From contig JAAVCL010000027.1 in NCBI GenBank assembly GCA_014802335.1, positions 1 to 64,000 of the forward strand: a DNA stretch of 64,000 nucleotides. The letters run 5' to 3'. This stretch comes from Bacteroides sp. Lineage in GTDB: Bacteria > Bacteroidota > Bacteroidia > Bacteroidales > Muribaculaceae. A program made the translations under genes and the position numbers. Below the pieces are notes generated by a model. It was given only the letters and a program-made list of their open reading frames with translations, searched no databases and was not told the origin of the DNA. Below are positions 37,211 to 48,731 of this stretch, in pieces; the first letter of the stretch is position 1; each line of letters begins with the position of its first letter.

Positions 37211-37393
37211 ACCCTGTCCAATAAATAATGTGACACCCCGATCCATTTTCAAAAAGATAACGCCGGGGCGATATATCCGGGGGGTAGATGGCGGAATGCA
37301 CAAGGGCCCATTAAATCAGTGATAAAATTCAGCTCATAATTCAAGAGAAAAGACAGATGACTCGGCCAAAAAGATGGGGCCAAAAGGTGATAA

Positions 37394-37426
37394 TTTGTGT
37401 TTTTAATAAAATTTTTATACTTTTGC
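37394..37426 (+). promoter_or_regulatory. Bacteroidales-type promoter upstream of glmS (about 340-nt leader)
   Basis: TTTG 37394-37397, N20, TACTTTTGC 37418-37426. Confidence 0.55.
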
Positions 37427-37770
37427 AATTAAATATTCGTTAATATAGGGAGTGGACAATAGAAAAATGTAGCAAACGTCCCTCATTAAGTTTTAAATGC
37501 TTGTCATATTAAGTAGTTAGCCGATGGGCTATTGGTAATGTTTAATTAGCTGTCTGCTAATATGAGTTGATAAAATCGGTATATTGGGAAGTCTTCCTTG
37601 ATTTCTTCAGCATACATTTATCGGATATTCATAGGCAGCCACTAATTAAATACCGACATCGTCTTATTTAAAGCTTTAGTCGAATATTAATCAAGCTCAT
37701 CTTAATTATCGTAATGCATATAATTAAGATTGGCTTTTGAAGAACTTACAAAAATAACTAACCTGAAAAT

Positions 37771-39615
37771 ATGTGTGGAATAGTTGGTTATCTCGGAGAT
37801 GGTAACGTATATGAAATCCTCATTAAAGGATTGCATCGTCTTGAATATAGAGGATACGACAGTGCGGGAGTCGCACTCGTGGGCAACGATGGAAAACTTA
37901 ATGTTTTTAAAACTAAAGGAAAAGTAAGTAATCTTGAAGCCTTCTGCGCTGATAAAAATCTTGAATCCAAAGCCGGTATAGCCCATACAAGGTGGGCAAC
38001 TCATGGCGAACCATCAGACAAGAACGCACATCCCCATTTTTCAGAAGATGGAAAAATAGCAATTGTCCATAACGGAACAATTGAAAACTATAAAGTGCTG
38101 AAAGATGCTCTTGAGCAGCATGGCTGTAAGTTTCATTCGGAAACCGACACTGAAGTTCTGGCTCAACTTATAGAGTATATACGTGTCACCAACAACTGTT
38201 CGCTTCTTTCGGCCGTGCGCCAAGCGCTTCATCAGGTGGTGGGCGCCTATGCTATTGCAGTGGTGGAAAAAGATAACCCCGACACCATTATCGCCGCCCG
38301 TCAGTCAAGTCCTTTGGTTATAGGTATCGGTGACGGCGAATTCTTCCTTGCTTCCGATGCCACCCCATTTGTTGAATACACCAAAGATTGTGTATATCTG
38401 AAAGATGGCGAGATTGCCGTTTTACGCCGCGGCGAGCCCCTGAAGATTACAAACCTTGATAATCAAGAAGCAGAAATCGATGTAACCACGCTTGAGCTTT
38501 CTATCTCTCAATTAGAAAAAGGTGGCTATTCTCATTTCATGCTCAAGGAGATATTCGAACAGCCTTCAACTCTTCGCGATTGTATAAGAGGACGTGTAGT
38601 TGCCGACGGTACACACATAAATATCAATGGCATTAATGACAATAAAGAGCATTTCCTGAAGGCAAAGAGAATAGTAATAGTGGCCTGTGGAACCTCTTGG
38701 CACGCCGGCTTGCTCGGTAAATACCTGATTCAGGATATGTGCCGGATTCCGGTGGTGGTAGAATACGCCAGTGAATTCAGATATTCAAATCCTGTTATTA
38801 CTTCTGATGATGTGGTAATTGCCATTTCTCAAAGTGGAGAAACTGCCGACACTCTTGCTGCGATACAGATAGCAAAAAAAGCCGGTGCGTTCGTATTCGG
38901 TATCAGCAACGTGGTGGGCAGTTCGATTCCGAGAGAAACCTATGCAGGATGCTACATTCACGTAGGCCCCGAAATTGGGGTTGCCTCTACCAAGGCATTC
39001 ACTGGGCAGGTTATGGTTTTGACACTTCTCTCTCTTGCCATTGCGCAGTTGCGCGGCACGATGGCCGAAAAAGAAATCTCATCGTTGGGTAAACATATTC
39101 TGAAAATTCCTTCCTATGTGGAAAAAGTGCTCAAACTAAACGATCAGATTGAGCGTCTGTCATTGATTTATACCTATGCACGCAACTTCCTCTATCTTGG
39201 TCGAGGCTATAGTTATCCGGTTGCATTGGAAGGTGCTTTGAAACTGAAGGAAATTTCCTATATCCATGCAGAGGGATATCCCGCTGCCGAAATGAAGCAT
39301 GGTCCCATTGCTCTTATTGACCAAGAAATGCCCACAGTCATAATTGCCCCTCGCGACCACCTGTATGAAAAAATCGTAAGCAACGTTCAGCAGGTAAAAG
39401 CCCGCGGAGGAAATATAATTGCCATTGTAAACGAGGGCGACAACGTGATCAGTAAGATTGCCGACCACGTGCTTGAAGTTCCTGAAATGCCGGAATGTCT
39501 CACTCCGATCATTACATCTGTGCCTCTCCAGCTGCTGTCATACTATATTGCAGTCAATAAAGGGAAGGATGTAGATATGCCTCGGAATCTTGCCAAATCG
39601 GTAACGGTGGAATAA
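37771..39615 (+). CDS. glmS: Glutamine--fructose-6-phosphate aminotransferase (isomerizing)
   Basis: MCGIVGYLGDGNVYEILIKGLHRLEYRGYDSAGVA; two SIS domains. Confidence 0.97.
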   Translation: MCGIVGYLGDGNVYEILIKGLHRLEYRGYDSAGVALVGNDGKLNVFKTKGKVSNLEAFCADKNLESKAGIAHTRWATHGEPSDKNAHPHFSEDGKIAIVHNGTIENYKVLKDALEQHGCKFHSETDTEVLAQLIEYIRVTNNCSLLSAVRQALHQVVGAYAIAVVEKDNPDTIIAARQSSPLVIGIGDGEFFLASDATPFVEYTKDCVYLKDGEIAVLRRGEPLKITNLDNQEAEIDVTTLELSISQLEKGGYSHFMLKEIFEQPSTLRDCIRGRVVADGTHININGINDNKEHFLKAKRIVIVACGTSWHAGLLGKYLIQDMCRIPVVVEYASEFRYSNPVITSDDVVIAISQSGETADTLAAIQIAKKAGAFVFGISNVVGSSIPRETYAGCYIHVGPEIGVASTKAFTGQVMVLTLLSLAIAQLRGTMAEKEISSLGKHILKIPSYVEKVLKLNDQIERLSLIYTYARNFLYLGRGYSYPVALEGALKLKEISYIHAEGYPAAEMKHGPIALIDQEMPTVIIAPRDHLYEKIVSNVQQVKARGGNIIAIVNEGDNVISKIADHVLEVPEMPECLTPIITSVPLQLLSYYIAVNKGKDVDMPRNLAKSVTVE

Positions 39616-39740
39616 CAACGGCAAAATTTGCAGGAAAAAATGTTACATCAGGCCGAATCTATTAAATTGTTGAAAAGTTGATAGATAAGGATGACGAATA
39701 AAAAAAGATATAAAAATTTGAATATTTTTTTAGCGAAATA

Positions 39741-39773
39741 TTTGCACTGTTCGAAATTTTGTTATATCTTTGC
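39741..39773 (+). promoter_or_regulatory. Promoter of the tRNA-tuf operon
   Basis: TTTG 39741-39744, N20, TATCTTTGC 39765-39773. Confidence 0.65.
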
Positions 39774-39815
39774 ACTCGAAATTCGCTAAGAGCTTAAACA
39801 AAGCGAATTTTAAAA

Positions 39816-39889
39816 GCCTCTTTAGCTCAGTTGGCCAGAGCACGTGATTTGTAATCTCGGGGTCGTTGGTTCGAATCCGACAAGAGGCT
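39816..39889 (+). tRNA. tRNA-Thr (TGT)
   Basis: Cloverleaf readable; acceptor gcctctt/aagaggc, anticodon TGT. Confidence 0.95.
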
Positions 39890-39896
39890 CTCCTAA

Positions 39897-39979
39897 GGGT
39901 GGTTACCAGAGTGGCCAAATGGGGCAGACTGTAAATCTGCTGGCTTACGCCTTCGGTGGTTCGAATCCATCACCACCCA
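39897..39979 (+). tRNA. tRNA-Tyr (GTA)
   Basis: Acceptor gggtggt/accaccc, long variable arm, anticodon GTA. Confidence 0.95.
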
Positions 39980-39990
39980 CACAACATTCT

Positions 39991-40063
39991 GCGGAAGTAG
40001 CTCAGTTGGTAGAGCATTAGCCTTCCAAGCTAAGGGTCGCGAGTTCGAACCTCGTCTTCCGCT
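39991..40063 (+). tRNA. tRNA-Gly (TCC)
   Basis: Acceptor gcggaag/cttccgc, anticodon TCC. Confidence 0.95.
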
Positions 40064-40070
40064 CCAGAAT

Positions 40071-40142
<72 letters not shown>

Positions 40143-40200
40143 CCAGTCTCTCTTCTCGAGAAACAGGAAATTAAATAAAACAATATAATAGCACAAGACT

Positions 40201-41388
40201 ATGGCTAAAGAAAAATTCGAAAGAACCAAACCGCATGTGAACATCGGTACCATCGGTCACGTGGACCACGGTAAGACCACTCTTACTGCTGCTATCACTA
40301 AGGTGCTCGCAGAAAAAGGTCTCTCCGAGCTTCGTTCATTCGATTCAATCGACAACGCTCCTGAAGAAAAAGAGCGTGGTATTACAATTAATACTGCTCA
40401 CGTTGAGTATCAAACTGCAAATCGTCACTACGCTCACGTTGACTGCCCGGGACACGCTGACTATGTAAAGAACATGGTTACCGGTGCTGCTCAGATGGAC
40501 GGTGCAATTATCGTAGTTGCTGCAACTGACGGTCCTATGCCTCAGACTCGCGAGCACATCCTTCTCGCTCGTCAGGTAAACGTTCCTCGTCTGGTTGTTT
40601 TCATGAACAAGTGCGACCAAGTTGACGACGAAGAAATGCTTGAACTCGTTGAAATGGATATGCGCGACCTTCTTTCTCAGTATGAGTATGATGGCGACAA
40701 CACTCCCGTTATCCGCGGTTCTGCTCTTGGTGCTCTCGAAGGTGAAGCTCAATGGGTTGACAAAGTCCTCGAACTTATGGACGCTGTTGACAACTGGATT
40801 CCCCTTCCTCCCCGTGATGTTGATAAACCCTTCCTTATGCCTGTTGAAGACGTATTCTCAATCACCGGTCGTGGTACAGTTGCTACCGGTCGTATCGAAG
40901 CAGGTCGCGTAAAGGTTGGTGATGAAGTTCAGATCCTCGGTCTTGGCGCAGACAAGAAGTCAGTTGTTACCGGTGTGGAAATGTTCCGCAAGCTCCTCGA
41001 TGAAGGTGAAGCTGGTGATAACGTAGGTCTCCTCCTCCGTGGTATCGACAAGAACGAAGTTAAACGTGGTATGGTTATCTGCCACCCCGGACAGGTTAAA
41101 CCTCACGATCACTTCAAGGCTCAGGTTTATATCCTTAAGAAAGAAGAAGGTGGTCGTCACACTCCGTTCCACAACAAATATCGTCCTCAGTTCTACATCC
41201 GTACACTCGACGTAACCGGTGAAATCACTCTTCCCGAAGGCGTTGAAATGGTAATGCCCGGTGACAACGTTGAAATCGACGTTAAGCTCATTACTCCGGT
41301 TGCTATGGATCAGGGTCTTCGTTTCGCAATCCGCGAAGGTGGCCGTACAGTAGGTTCTGGTCAGATCACATCTGTAATCGACGATTAA
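40201..41388 (+). CDS. tuf: Elongation factor Tu
   Basis: [33 protein letters not shown]. Confidence 0.99.
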   Translation: MAKEKFERTKPHVNIGTIGHVDHGKTTLTAAITKVLAEKGLSELRSFDSIDNAPEEKERGITINTAHVEYQTANRHYAHVDCPGHADYVKNMVTGAAQMDGAIIVVAATDGPMPQTREHILLARQVNVPRLVVFMNKCDQVDDEEMLELVEMDMRDLLSQYEYDGDNTPVIRGSALGALEGEAQWVDKVLELMDAVDNWIPLPPRDVDKPFLMPVEDVFSITGRGTVATGRIEAGRVKVGDEVQILGLGADKKSVVTGVEMFRKLLDEGEAGDNVGLLLRGIDKNEVKRGMVICHPGQVKPHDHFKAQVYILKKEEGGRHTPFHNKYRPQFYIRTLDVTGEITLPEGVEMVMPGDNVEIDVKLITPVAMDQGLRFAIREGGRTVGSGQITSVIDD

Positions 41389-41417
41389 TTCGTTAGAATA
41401 CGAAATTTCAAAATAAA

Positions 41418-41448
41418 AAGGGAGCGTTCAGCTCAAGAATGCTCCCTT
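41418..41448 (+). terminator. Hairpin between tuf and tRNA-Trp
   Basis: aagggagc / gctccctt. Confidence 0.5.
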
Positions 41449-41452
41449 AACT

Positions 41453-41528
41453 ACGGGAATAGCTCAGTTGGTAGAGCACCGGTCTCCAAAACCGGGTGTC
41501 GAGAGTTCGAGTCTTTCTTCCCGTGCCA
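41453..41528 (+). tRNA. tRNA-Trp (CCA), 3' CCA encoded
   Basis: Acceptor acgggaa/ttcccgt, anticodon CCA. Confidence 0.95.
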
Positions 41529-41540
41529 ATTTTAAGGAAA

Positions 41541-41732
41541 ATGAAATTATTTAAGGATATTAAGGAGAGTTATGACGAGTTAGTCTATAAAGTCTCCTGG
41601 CCATCTCAGAAAGCCTTAATCAACAGCTCTGTGCTGGTATTGATAGCTTCCATCATATTAGCTGTTTTTATCTGGGTTGTAGATCAGGTTTTCTCTAAGC
41701 TGATGGAGTTAATTTACAGTATCAATTTTTAA
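41541..41732 (+). CDS. secE: Preprotein translocase subunit SecE
   Basis: MKLFKDIKESYDELVYKVSWPSQKALINSSVLVLIASIILAVFIWVVD; start at internal ATG 41541. Confidence 0.93.
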   Translation: MKLFKDIKESYDELVYKVSWPSQKALINSSVLVLIASIILAVFIWVVDQVFSKLMELIYSINF

Positions 41733-41752
41733 ACCTTCTAACGAGGATTTCA

Positions 41753-42310
41753 ATGGCTGAAGCTGGAAATAAGAAGAGTTGGTATGTATTACGTGCCATC
41801 TCCGGAAAGGAAGCCAAGGTCAAGGAGGTTCTTGATGCAGCAATCAAGAATACAGATCTTGGACTCTATGTAGAACAGGTATTGATTCCCACGCAGAAGA
41901 TTTATACCACACGCAATGGCAAGAAAGTGGTGAAGGAACGTAACCTTTATCCCGGTTATGTGTTTGTTGAGGCAGACCTGACGGGTGAAGTTATTTACGA
42001 GCTCCGAAACACGACTAATGTCATTGATTTTTTGCGCGGTCGTGCCAAGAACTCTGATCCCATGGCATTGCGCGAAAGTGAGGTGAAAAGGATGCTGGGT
42101 ACTGCCGATGATATGATGCAACCCGATGTTGAGACGGTTGATTCATACATGGTTGGCGAACCTGTAAAGGTAACATTCGGGCCGTTCTCCGGTTTTTCGG
42201 GTGTTATCAAAGAAGTTAACTCGGACAGAAAGAAAATCAAGGTGGAGGTCAAGATTTTTGGTCGCCCCACTGATTTGGAGCTGGAAAATTCCCAGGTCGA
42301 AAGAGAATAG
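41753..42310 (+). CDS. nusG: Transcription termination/antitermination protein NusG
   Basis: KKSWYVLRAISGKEAKVKEVL; NLYPGYVFVEADL; GPFSGFSGVIKEVN. Confidence 0.97.
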   Translation: MAEAGNKKSWYVLRAISGKEAKVKEVLDAAIKNTDLGLYVEQVLIPTQKIYTTRNGKKVVKERNLYPGYVFVEADLTGEVIYELRNTTNVIDFLRGRAKNSDPMALRESEVKRMLGTADDMMQPDVETVDSYMVGEPVKVTFGPFSGFSGVIKEVNSDRKKIKVEVKIFGRPTDLELENSQVERE

Positions 42311-42379
42311 GAAATTTGTTGTTACGCTTATTTTCAATTTAAATTCGGCAAGAAACAATCAATTTAACAAAGTAGAACA

Positions 42380-42823
42380 ATGGCAAAAGAAATTGCTGGA
42401 CAGATCAAATTGCAGATTAAAGGTGGTGCGGCAAACCCGTCACCTCCGGTAGGTCCCGCGCTGGGTTCCAAGGGTATCAATATCATGGAATTTTGCAAGC
42501 AATTCAATGCCCGTACCCAAGACAAAGCCGGTAAGATTCTTCCTGTAGTTATCACATACTACACAGATAAGAGCTTTGACTTCGTTGTCAAGACTCCGCC
42601 GGTTGCAGTTCAACTTAAAGAAGTTGCAAAACTTAAGAGTGGTTCTGCACAGCCTAACCGTAAAAAGGTTGCTGAGATTTCTTGGGATCAGGTTAAGACA
42701 ATTGCTGAGGACAAGATGCCCGATTTGAACTGTTTTACTTTAGGATCTGCAATGCGTATGGTTGCAGGCACAGCAAGAAGCATGGGTATAACCGTGAAAG
42801 GGGACTTCCCTGAAAACATCTAA
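42380..42823 (+). CDS. rplK: 50S ribosomal protein L11
   Basis: [38 protein letters not shown]. Confidence 0.98.
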   Translation: MAKEIAGQIKLQIKGGAANPSPPVGPALGSKGINIMEFCKQFNARTQDKAGKILPVVITYYTDKSFDFVVKTPPVAVQLKEVAKLKSGSAQPNRKKVAEISWDQVKTIAEDKMPDLNCFTLGSAMRMVAGTARSMGITVKGDFPENI

Positions 42824-42836
42824 AAATCTTTGAAAA

Positions 42837-43532
42837 ATGGGAAAACTGACAAAAAATCAAAAGTTGGCTTTATCGAAGATTGAACCCGGGAAGTCTTATA
42901 CACTCAAAGAGGCCGCTGATAAGGTCAAAGAAGCATCTTTCGAAAAATTCGACGCTTCTTTTGATATTGATGTTCGCCTCGGCGTAGACCCTCGTAAAGC
43001 CGACCAGATGGTGCGTGGCGTTGTTTCGCTTCCCCACGGTACAGGTAAGGAGGTTAAAGTTCTCGTATTGTGCAATCCCGATGCTGAAGCCGCTGCCAAG
43101 GAAGCCGGTGCTGATTATGTTGGTCTTGATGAATACATTCAGAAGATCAAAGAGGGTTGGACAGATGTTGATGTGATCATCACTCAGCCTTCTGTTATGG
43201 GTAAGCTTGGTCCTTTGGGCCGTATCCTCGGTCCTCGCGGATTGATGCCTAACCCCAAGAGTGGCACTGTAACTATGGATGTAGCCAAAGCAGTGAAAGA
43301 GGTAAAACAGGGTAAGATCGACTTTAAGGTTGACAAGACCGGTATCGTTCACGCCTCTATCGGCAAAGTTTCGTTCTCAGCCGAGAACATGGCCGACAAC
43401 GCTAAGGAATTCATCAACACGCTTATCAAGCTTAAACCCGCCACTTCGAAAGGCACATATATCAAGAGCATTTATCTTTCAAGCACGATGGGACCCGGCG
43501 TGAAGGTCGAGCCTAAGTCGGTTGCTGAGTAA
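42837..43532 (+). CDS. rplA: 50S ribosomal protein L1
   Basis: [43 protein letters not shown]. Confidence 0.98.
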   Translation: MGKLTKNQKLALSKIEPGKSYTLKEAADKVKEASFEKFDASFDIDVRLGVDPRKADQMVRGVVSLPHGTGKEVKVLVLCNPDAEAAAKEAGADYVGLDEYIQKIKEGWTDVDVIITQPSVMGKLGPLGRILGPRGLMPNPKSGTVTMDVAKAVKEVKQGKIDFKVDKTGIVHASIGKVSFSAENMADNAKEFINTLIKLKPATSKGTYIKSIYLSSTMGPGVKVEPKSVAE

Positions 43533-43551
43533 TTTTAAATCTGATTAGAAA

Positions 43552-44076
43552 ATGAAAAAGGAAGATAAAGCAATTGTTATCGCCAATATAGGCGAGGAGC
43601 TGGCTAAATATAGCTGCGTATATCTCACTCAGACCTCCGGTCTCAATGCTGAAAAGACAAGTCAGCTTCGTCGCGCTTGTTTCGGTGCTGAAGTTAAAAT
43701 GCTTTGTGTGAAGAATACTCTTCTCAAGAAAGCAATGGAGGCAAGTGAAATCGACTATTCCGGTCTTTATGACCTCCTTCACGGTGAAACCACTCTGCTT
43801 CTCAGCAACGTTGGTAATGCACCTGCAAAACTTATCAAGAAGTTCCGCGATAAGAAGGAAACCCTTCCTATGCTGAAGGGAGCTTATGTCGAAGAATCAG
43901 TATACGTTGGTGAGGAATCTTTGGAAGTCCTCGCAAACATCAAGAGCAAAAACGAACTTATCGCAGATGTTGTGGCTCTGTTGCAATCGCCTGCTAAGAA
44001 CGTTATCAGCTCACTTCAGTCAGGTGCCAACAAGCTTCATGGCATCCTCGAGACTCTTTCCAAACGTGAAGCATAA
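43552..44076 (+). CDS. rplJ: 50S ribosomal protein L10
   Basis: Position between L1 and L7/L12; LRRACFGAEVKMLCVKNTLLKKAME. Confidence 0.96.
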   Translation: MKKEDKAIVIANIGEELAKYSCVYLTQTSGLNAEKTSQLRRACFGAEVKMLCVKNTLLKKAMEASEIDYSGLYDLLHGETTLLLSNVGNAPAKLIKKFRDKKETLPMLKGAYVEESVYVGEESLEVLANIKSKNELIADVVALLQSPAKNVISSLQSGANKLHGILETLSKREA

Positions 44077-44111
44077 TCCAAGTTTAAAAAAATTAAAAAA
44101 TACATACAAAA

Positions 44112-44486
44112 ATGGCAGATTTGAAAGCATTTGCAGAACAGCTTGTTAACCTTACAGTTAAAGAAGTTAACGAACTCGCAGAGATCCTTAAGAATGAGTA
44201 CGGCATCGAGCCCGCAGCAGCCGCTGTTGCTGTTGCAGCAGGTCCCGCAGCTGGCGCTCCCGCTGCTGAAGAGAAAACTGAATTTGACGTTATTCTTAAG
44301 GCTCCCGGTGCAAGCAAACTTGCTGTTGTTAAGCTCGTTAAAGAACTTACAGGCCTTGGCCTTAAAGAAGCTAAAGAACTCGTTGACGGTGCTCCCAGCA
44401 CTATCAAGGAAGCTCTTCCCAAAGCTGATGCTGAGGGCTTGAAGAAACAGCTCGAAGAAGCTGGTGCTGAAGTTGAGCTCAAATAA
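44112..44486 (+). CDS. rplL: 50S ribosomal protein L7/L12
   Basis: [44 protein letters not shown]. Confidence 0.98.
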   Translation: MADLKAFAEQLVNLTVKEVNELAEILKNEYGIEPAAAAVAVAAGPAAGAPAAEEKTEFDVILKAPGASKLAVVKLVKELTGLGLKEAKELVDGAPSTIKEALPKADAEGLKKQLEEAGAEVELK

Positions 44487-44507
44487 GAATCACTTCTAAC
44501 CCTAAAT

Positions 44508-44545
44508 AGGTTAAGAGCGCAGATCTTTGCGTTCTTAACCTTTTT
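44508..44545 (+). terminator. Terminator/attenuator after rplL
   Basis: aggttaagagcgcag / ttgcgttcttaacctttttat. Confidence 0.7.
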
Positions 44546-44747
44546 ATCTATATTTTTCTCTTCTCTATCTTCGATAATCTTTTTTCCTCTCCTCTGTCTT
44601 ATCCATGCATTTTCATGGGAAAAGATATACTCTTATTCGTGAAGTGAACCTTGCAGGGTGGAACAAACTTTAAGAGAGTTGCCCGAGACTTTTTATGTTT
44701 CTTTAAGATTCATTGACAGTTTCAGGCACGTTTTATGTGTCTTTACG

Positions 44748-44779
44748 TTTGCTTAATATAATTGACACATTACTTTTGC
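44748..44779 (+). promoter_or_regulatory. Consensus promoter upstream of rpoB
   Basis: TTTG 44748-44751, N19, TACTTTTGC 44771-44779. Confidence 0.65.
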
Positions 44780-44844
44780 ATTTCAGGTTTCCTTTATTCC
44801 TGGATTGCGCTTTATTCAGCCCATAGAAACTTAAAATACACCAA

Positions 44845-47800
44845 ATGTCAGCAAATTTAATCGAAAAGCCTCGCGTTAATTTCGCGTCGATAAAGAATCC
44901 GCTGCCTTTTCCTGACTTCCTCGAAGTTCAGTTGAAATCGTTCCGCGACTTCTTGCAGCTCGATACTCCACCGGAACAGCGCAAAAATCAAGGTTTGTAC
45001 AAGGTGTTTGCAGAGAATTTCCCTATTGCAGACACCCGCAATAACTTTGTGCTGGAGTTTCTCGACTATTATATCGACCCGCCGAGATATTCCATTGAGG
45101 AATGTCTGAAGCGCGGTTTAACTTATAGTGTGCCCTTGAAGGCTAAGTTGAAACTCTATTGTACTGATCCCGACCACGTGGATTTTGAGACTATAATTCA
45201 AGACGTTTACCTTGGCCCGATTCCTTACATGACAGATCAGGGCACCTTTATCATTAATGGTGCCGAGCGAGTTGTTGTCTCTCAATTGCATCGTTCTCCC
45301 GGTGTGTTCTTTGGGAACAGTGTCCATGCCAATGGCACTAAACTCTATTCTGCCCGTATCATTCCGTTCCGCGGCAGCTGGATTGAGTTCGCTACTGACA
45401 TCAACAATGTCATGTATGCTTACATTGATCGTAAAAAGAAATTACCGGTAACCACACTGTTGCGTGCCATCGGCTTTGAATCGGATAAGGAAATCATTCA
45501 GATTTTCGACCTTGCCGAAGAAATCAAAGTTAATAAAACCAACCTGCTGAAGGTTAGGGGTCGTAAACTCGTGGGTCGTGTGATGCACACCAATATCGAG
45601 GATTTTGTTGATCCCGACACCGGCGAGGTTACCACAATTGAGAGAAATGATCTTGTTGTGGAACGCGGACAGGAAATTACCGACGATAATATTGATGCCA
45701 TTCTTGAAAGTGGTGTTAAATCTATTCTTCTTGAAAAAGAAAATGTCAGCGCTGTTGATTACAGCATCATTTTCAATACACTTCAGAAGGACCCCTCCAA
45801 CTCCGAGCAGGAAGCGGTGACACATATCTATCGTCAGCTCAGAAACGCAGATCCACCGGATGCTGCTTCTGCTCGCGAGGTTATTCAGAGTCTTTTCTTC
45901 TCTGAAAAGAGATATGACCTTGGTGAAGTGGGCCGTTACCGCATCAATAAGAAACTCGGCCTCTCCACACCAATGGATGTAAAGGTTCTTACTCGCGAAG
46001 ATATAATTTCGATTATCCGTTACCTTATCGAACTTATCAACGCAAAGAACGATGTGGACGATATCGACCACCTCAGCAATCGTCGTGTGCGCACGGTTGG
46101 TGAGCAGTTGTATAACCAATTCGGTGTGGGTCTTGCCCGTATTTCTCGTTCTATTCGTGAGAAAATGAACGTTCGTGATAACGAAGTGTTCAAGCCTATT
46201 GATCTTATCAATGCGAAGACCATTTCTGCCGTGATCAACACGTTCTTCGGCACAAATGCACTTTCGCAGTTCATGGACCAGACCAATCCTCTGGCTGAAA
46301 TCACACACAAGCGTCGTATGTCGGCTCTTGGTCCCGGTGGTCTTTCTCGTGAACGTGCCGGATTCGAGGTGCGTGACGTGCATTACACCCACTATGGTCG
46401 TCTCTGTCCTATCGAGACCCCTGAAGGTCCGAACATCGGTCTTATTTCTTCACTCTGCGTTTACGCTAAAATCAATAATCTCGGCTTCATCGAAACGCCT
46501 TATCGCAAAGTTGAGAATGGTGTTGTTGATTTGAACAATGAAGATGTGGTATATCTTACCGCCGAGGTTGAAGAGGGCCAGATGATTGCACAGGGTAATG
46601 CCCCTGTCAACGATGACGGTTCTTTTGTGAACGCACGTGTGAAAGCTCGTCTGGATGCAGACTTCCCGATTGTGGCTCCGACAGAATTGAGCCTCATGGA
46701 TGTTGCCCCGATTCAAATTGCTTCTGTGGCTGCGTCTTTGATTCCGTTCCTTGAACACGACGATGCTAACCGTGCGTTGATGGGATCTAACATGATGCGC
46801 CAGGCTGTGCCTCTGTTGCGTAGCGAAGCTCCTATTGTTGGTACCGGTATCGAAGGTCAGCTGATACGTGACTCAAGAACTCAGATCATGGCTGAAGGCC
46901 CCGGTGTGATTGAATATGTAGACGCAACTGTGATTCGTATCCGTTACGATCGCACCGAAGATGAAGAATTCGTACAGTTCGAATCGGCTGTAAAGGAATA
47001 TAAAATTCCCAAATTCAGAAGAACCAACCAAAACACAACTATTGACCTGCGTCCTATCTGCAACAAAGGTCAGCGCGTAAATAAAGGTGATATCCTCACT
47101 GAGGGATATTCTACTGAAAAGGGAGAACTTGCATTGGGACGTAACCTTAAGGTTGCATTCATGCCCTGGAAGGGTTATAACTACGAGGATGCAATCGTGC
47201 TCAATGAGAGAATGGTTCGTGAAGACATTCTTACATCTGTTCACGTTGACGAATATACACTCGACGTGCGCGAAACCAAACGCGGTATGGAGGAACTTAC
47301 TTCCGACATCCCGAATGTGAGTGAGGATGCAACCAAGGATCTTGACGATCGCGGTATAATTCGCGTCGGGGCATACGTTGTGCCGGGTGATATCATGATT
47401 GGTAAGATTACCCCGAAGGGTGAATCTGATCCTACCCCCGAAGAGAAACTTCTTCGTGCAATCTTCGGTGATCGCGCCGGTGACGTAAAAGATGCCTCAC
47501 TGAAAGCTTCTCCTTCGTTGAAGGGTGTCGTAATCGGAACGAGCCTCTTTGCCAAGGCCGTTAAGAAAAAAGGCACAAAGGGTGGCTCGAATCTTGTTCC
47601 CGAGGAACTTGAACTCGAATATAAGAACCGTCAGGACAAACTCAGAGATGAGATGGTCAAAAAGATGCGTACGCTTCTCAAAGGCCAGGTTTCTGAAGGT
47701 GTGAAAGACTTCATTGGTGCTGACGTAATTGCCAAGGGCCGTTCATTCGATAATGTAGATTTCGGAGCTATCGATTACGAAATCGTGAATATCTCAAACT

Positions 47801-48660
47801 GGACTTCCGACGAACGCATCAATAAGATGGTTGGCGAGTTAATCACCAACTATATGAGAAAGTCTAAGGAAATCGACAGCGAACTTCGCAGAAAGAAACT
47901 TGACATAACAATCGGCGATGAGCTCCCTTCGGGCATTATGCAGATGGCAAAAGTTTACATTGCCAAGAAGCGTAAGATTGGTGTCGGTGATAAGATGGCA
48001 GGTCGCCACGGTAATAAAGGTATTGTATCGCGCGTGGTGCGACAGGAAGATATGCCGTTCCTTGAAGATGGAACTCCCGTAGATATCGTTCTTAACCCTC
48101 TGGGTGTGCCTTCGCGTATGAACCTTGGCCAGATTTTCGAAACAGTTCTGGGATGGGCCGGTCGCGAATTGGGAGAGAAATTCTCTACTCCGATCTTCGA
48201 TGGTGCATCACTCGACGACCTCAATGAATGGACAGATAAGGCCGGTCTGCCGCGCTATGGCAAGACATATCTGTATGATGGTGGCACAGGCGACCGCTTC
48301 GACCAGCCCGCTACAGTCGGTGTGATTTACATGCTTAAGCTCGGCCACATGGTTGAAGACAAGATGCACGCCCGTTCCATCGGTCCTTACTCTCTTATTA
48401 CTCAGCAGCCTCTCGGTGGTAAGGCTCAATTCGGTGGTCAGCGTTTCGGAGAAATGGAGGTTTGGGCGCTCGAAGCTTTCGGTGCCGCTCATATTCTTCA
48501 GGAAATCCTCACCATCAAATCTGACGACGTTGTGGGCCGTAGCAAGGCATACGAAGCTATCGTGAAGGGTGATCCCATGCCTAATCCCGGTATTCCCGAA
48601 TCTCTCAATGTGCTTCTCCATGAGCTTCGCGGCTTAGGACTCAGCATTTCTCTCGACTAA
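44845..48660 (+). CDS. rpoB: DNA-directed RNA polymerase subunit beta
   Basis: [45 protein letters not shown]. Confidence 0.99.
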   Translation: MSANLIEKPRVNFASIKNPLPFPDFLEVQLKSFRDFLQLDTPPEQRKNQGLYKVFAENFPIADTRNNFVLEFLDYYIDPPRYSIEECLKRGLTYSVPLKAKLKLYCTDPDHVDFETIIQDVYLGPIPYMTDQGTFIINGAERVVVSQLHRSPGVFFGNSVHANGTKLYSARIIPFRGSWIEFATDINNVMYAYIDRKKKLPVTTLLRAIGFESDKEIIQIFDLAEEIKVNKTNLLKVRGRKLVGRVMHTNIEDFVDPDTGEVTTIERNDLVVERGQEITDDNIDAILESGVKSILLEKENVSAVDYSIIFNTLQKDPSNSEQEAVTHIYRQLRNADPPDAASAREVIQSLFFSEKRYDLGEVGRYRINKKLGLSTPMDVKVLTREDIISIIRYLIELINAKNDVDDIDHLSNRRVRTVGEQLYNQFGVGLARISRSIREKMNVRDNEVFKPIDLINAKTISAVINTFFGTNALSQFMDQTNPLAEITHKRRMSALGPGGLSRERAGFEVRDVHYTHYGRLCPIETPEGPNIGLISSLCVYAKINNLGFIETPYRKVENGVVDLNNEDVVYLTAEVEEGQMIAQGNAPVNDDGSFVNARVKARLDADFPIVAPTELSLMDVAPIQIASVAASLIPFLEHDDANRALMGSNMMRQAVPLLRSEAPIVGTGIEGQLIRDSRTQIMAEGPGVIEYVDATVIRIRYDRTEDEEFVQFESAVKEYKIPKFRRTNQNTTIDLRPICNKGQRVNKGDILTEGYSTEKGELALGRNLKVAFMPWKGYNYEDAIVLNERMVREDILTSVHVDEYTLDVRETKRGMEELTSDIPNVSEDATKDLDDRGIIRVGAYVVPGDIMIGKITPKGESDPTPEEKLLRAIFGDRAGDVKDASLKASPSLKGVVIGTSLFAKAVKKKGTKGGSNLVPEELELEYKNRQDKLRDEMVKKMRTLLKGQVSEGVKDFIGADVIAKGRSFDNVDFGAIDYEIVNISNWTSDERINKMVGELITNYMRKSKEIDSELRRKKLDITIGDELPSGIMQMAKVYIAKKRKIGVGDKMAGRHGNKGIVSRVVRQEDMPFLEDGTPVDIVLNPLGVPSRMNLGQIFETVLGWAGRELGEKFSTPIFDGASLDDLNEWTDKAGLPRYGKTYLYDGGTGDRFDQPATVGVIYMLKLGHMVEDKMHARSIGPYSLITQQPLGGKAQFGGQRFGEMEVWALEAFGAAHILQEILTIKSDDVVGRSKAYEAIVKGDPMPNPGIPESLNVLLHELRGLGLSISLD

Positions 48661-48731
48661 TTCAAATTCAGCTAATCCTCCCGGGCGGAAGGCAATCTGC
48701 TTGCTGCCCGGAGTAATCAGGAATCAAATAT

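Noticed and set aside
37427-37770. glmS ribozyme in the glmS leader
   Set aside because: No recognisable conserved ribozyme core by eye; the ribozyme is not expected in this phylum.
42870-43352. 160-aa antisense ORF within rplA, and many similar antisense ORFs in rpoB/rpoC/tuf
   Set aside because: Shadow ORFs of highly biased ribosomal/RNAP genes with no domain-like sequence or start context.
45442-46392. 316-aa minus-strand ORF within rpoB
   Set aside because: Overlaps conserved rpoB codons entirely; no recognisable protein features.
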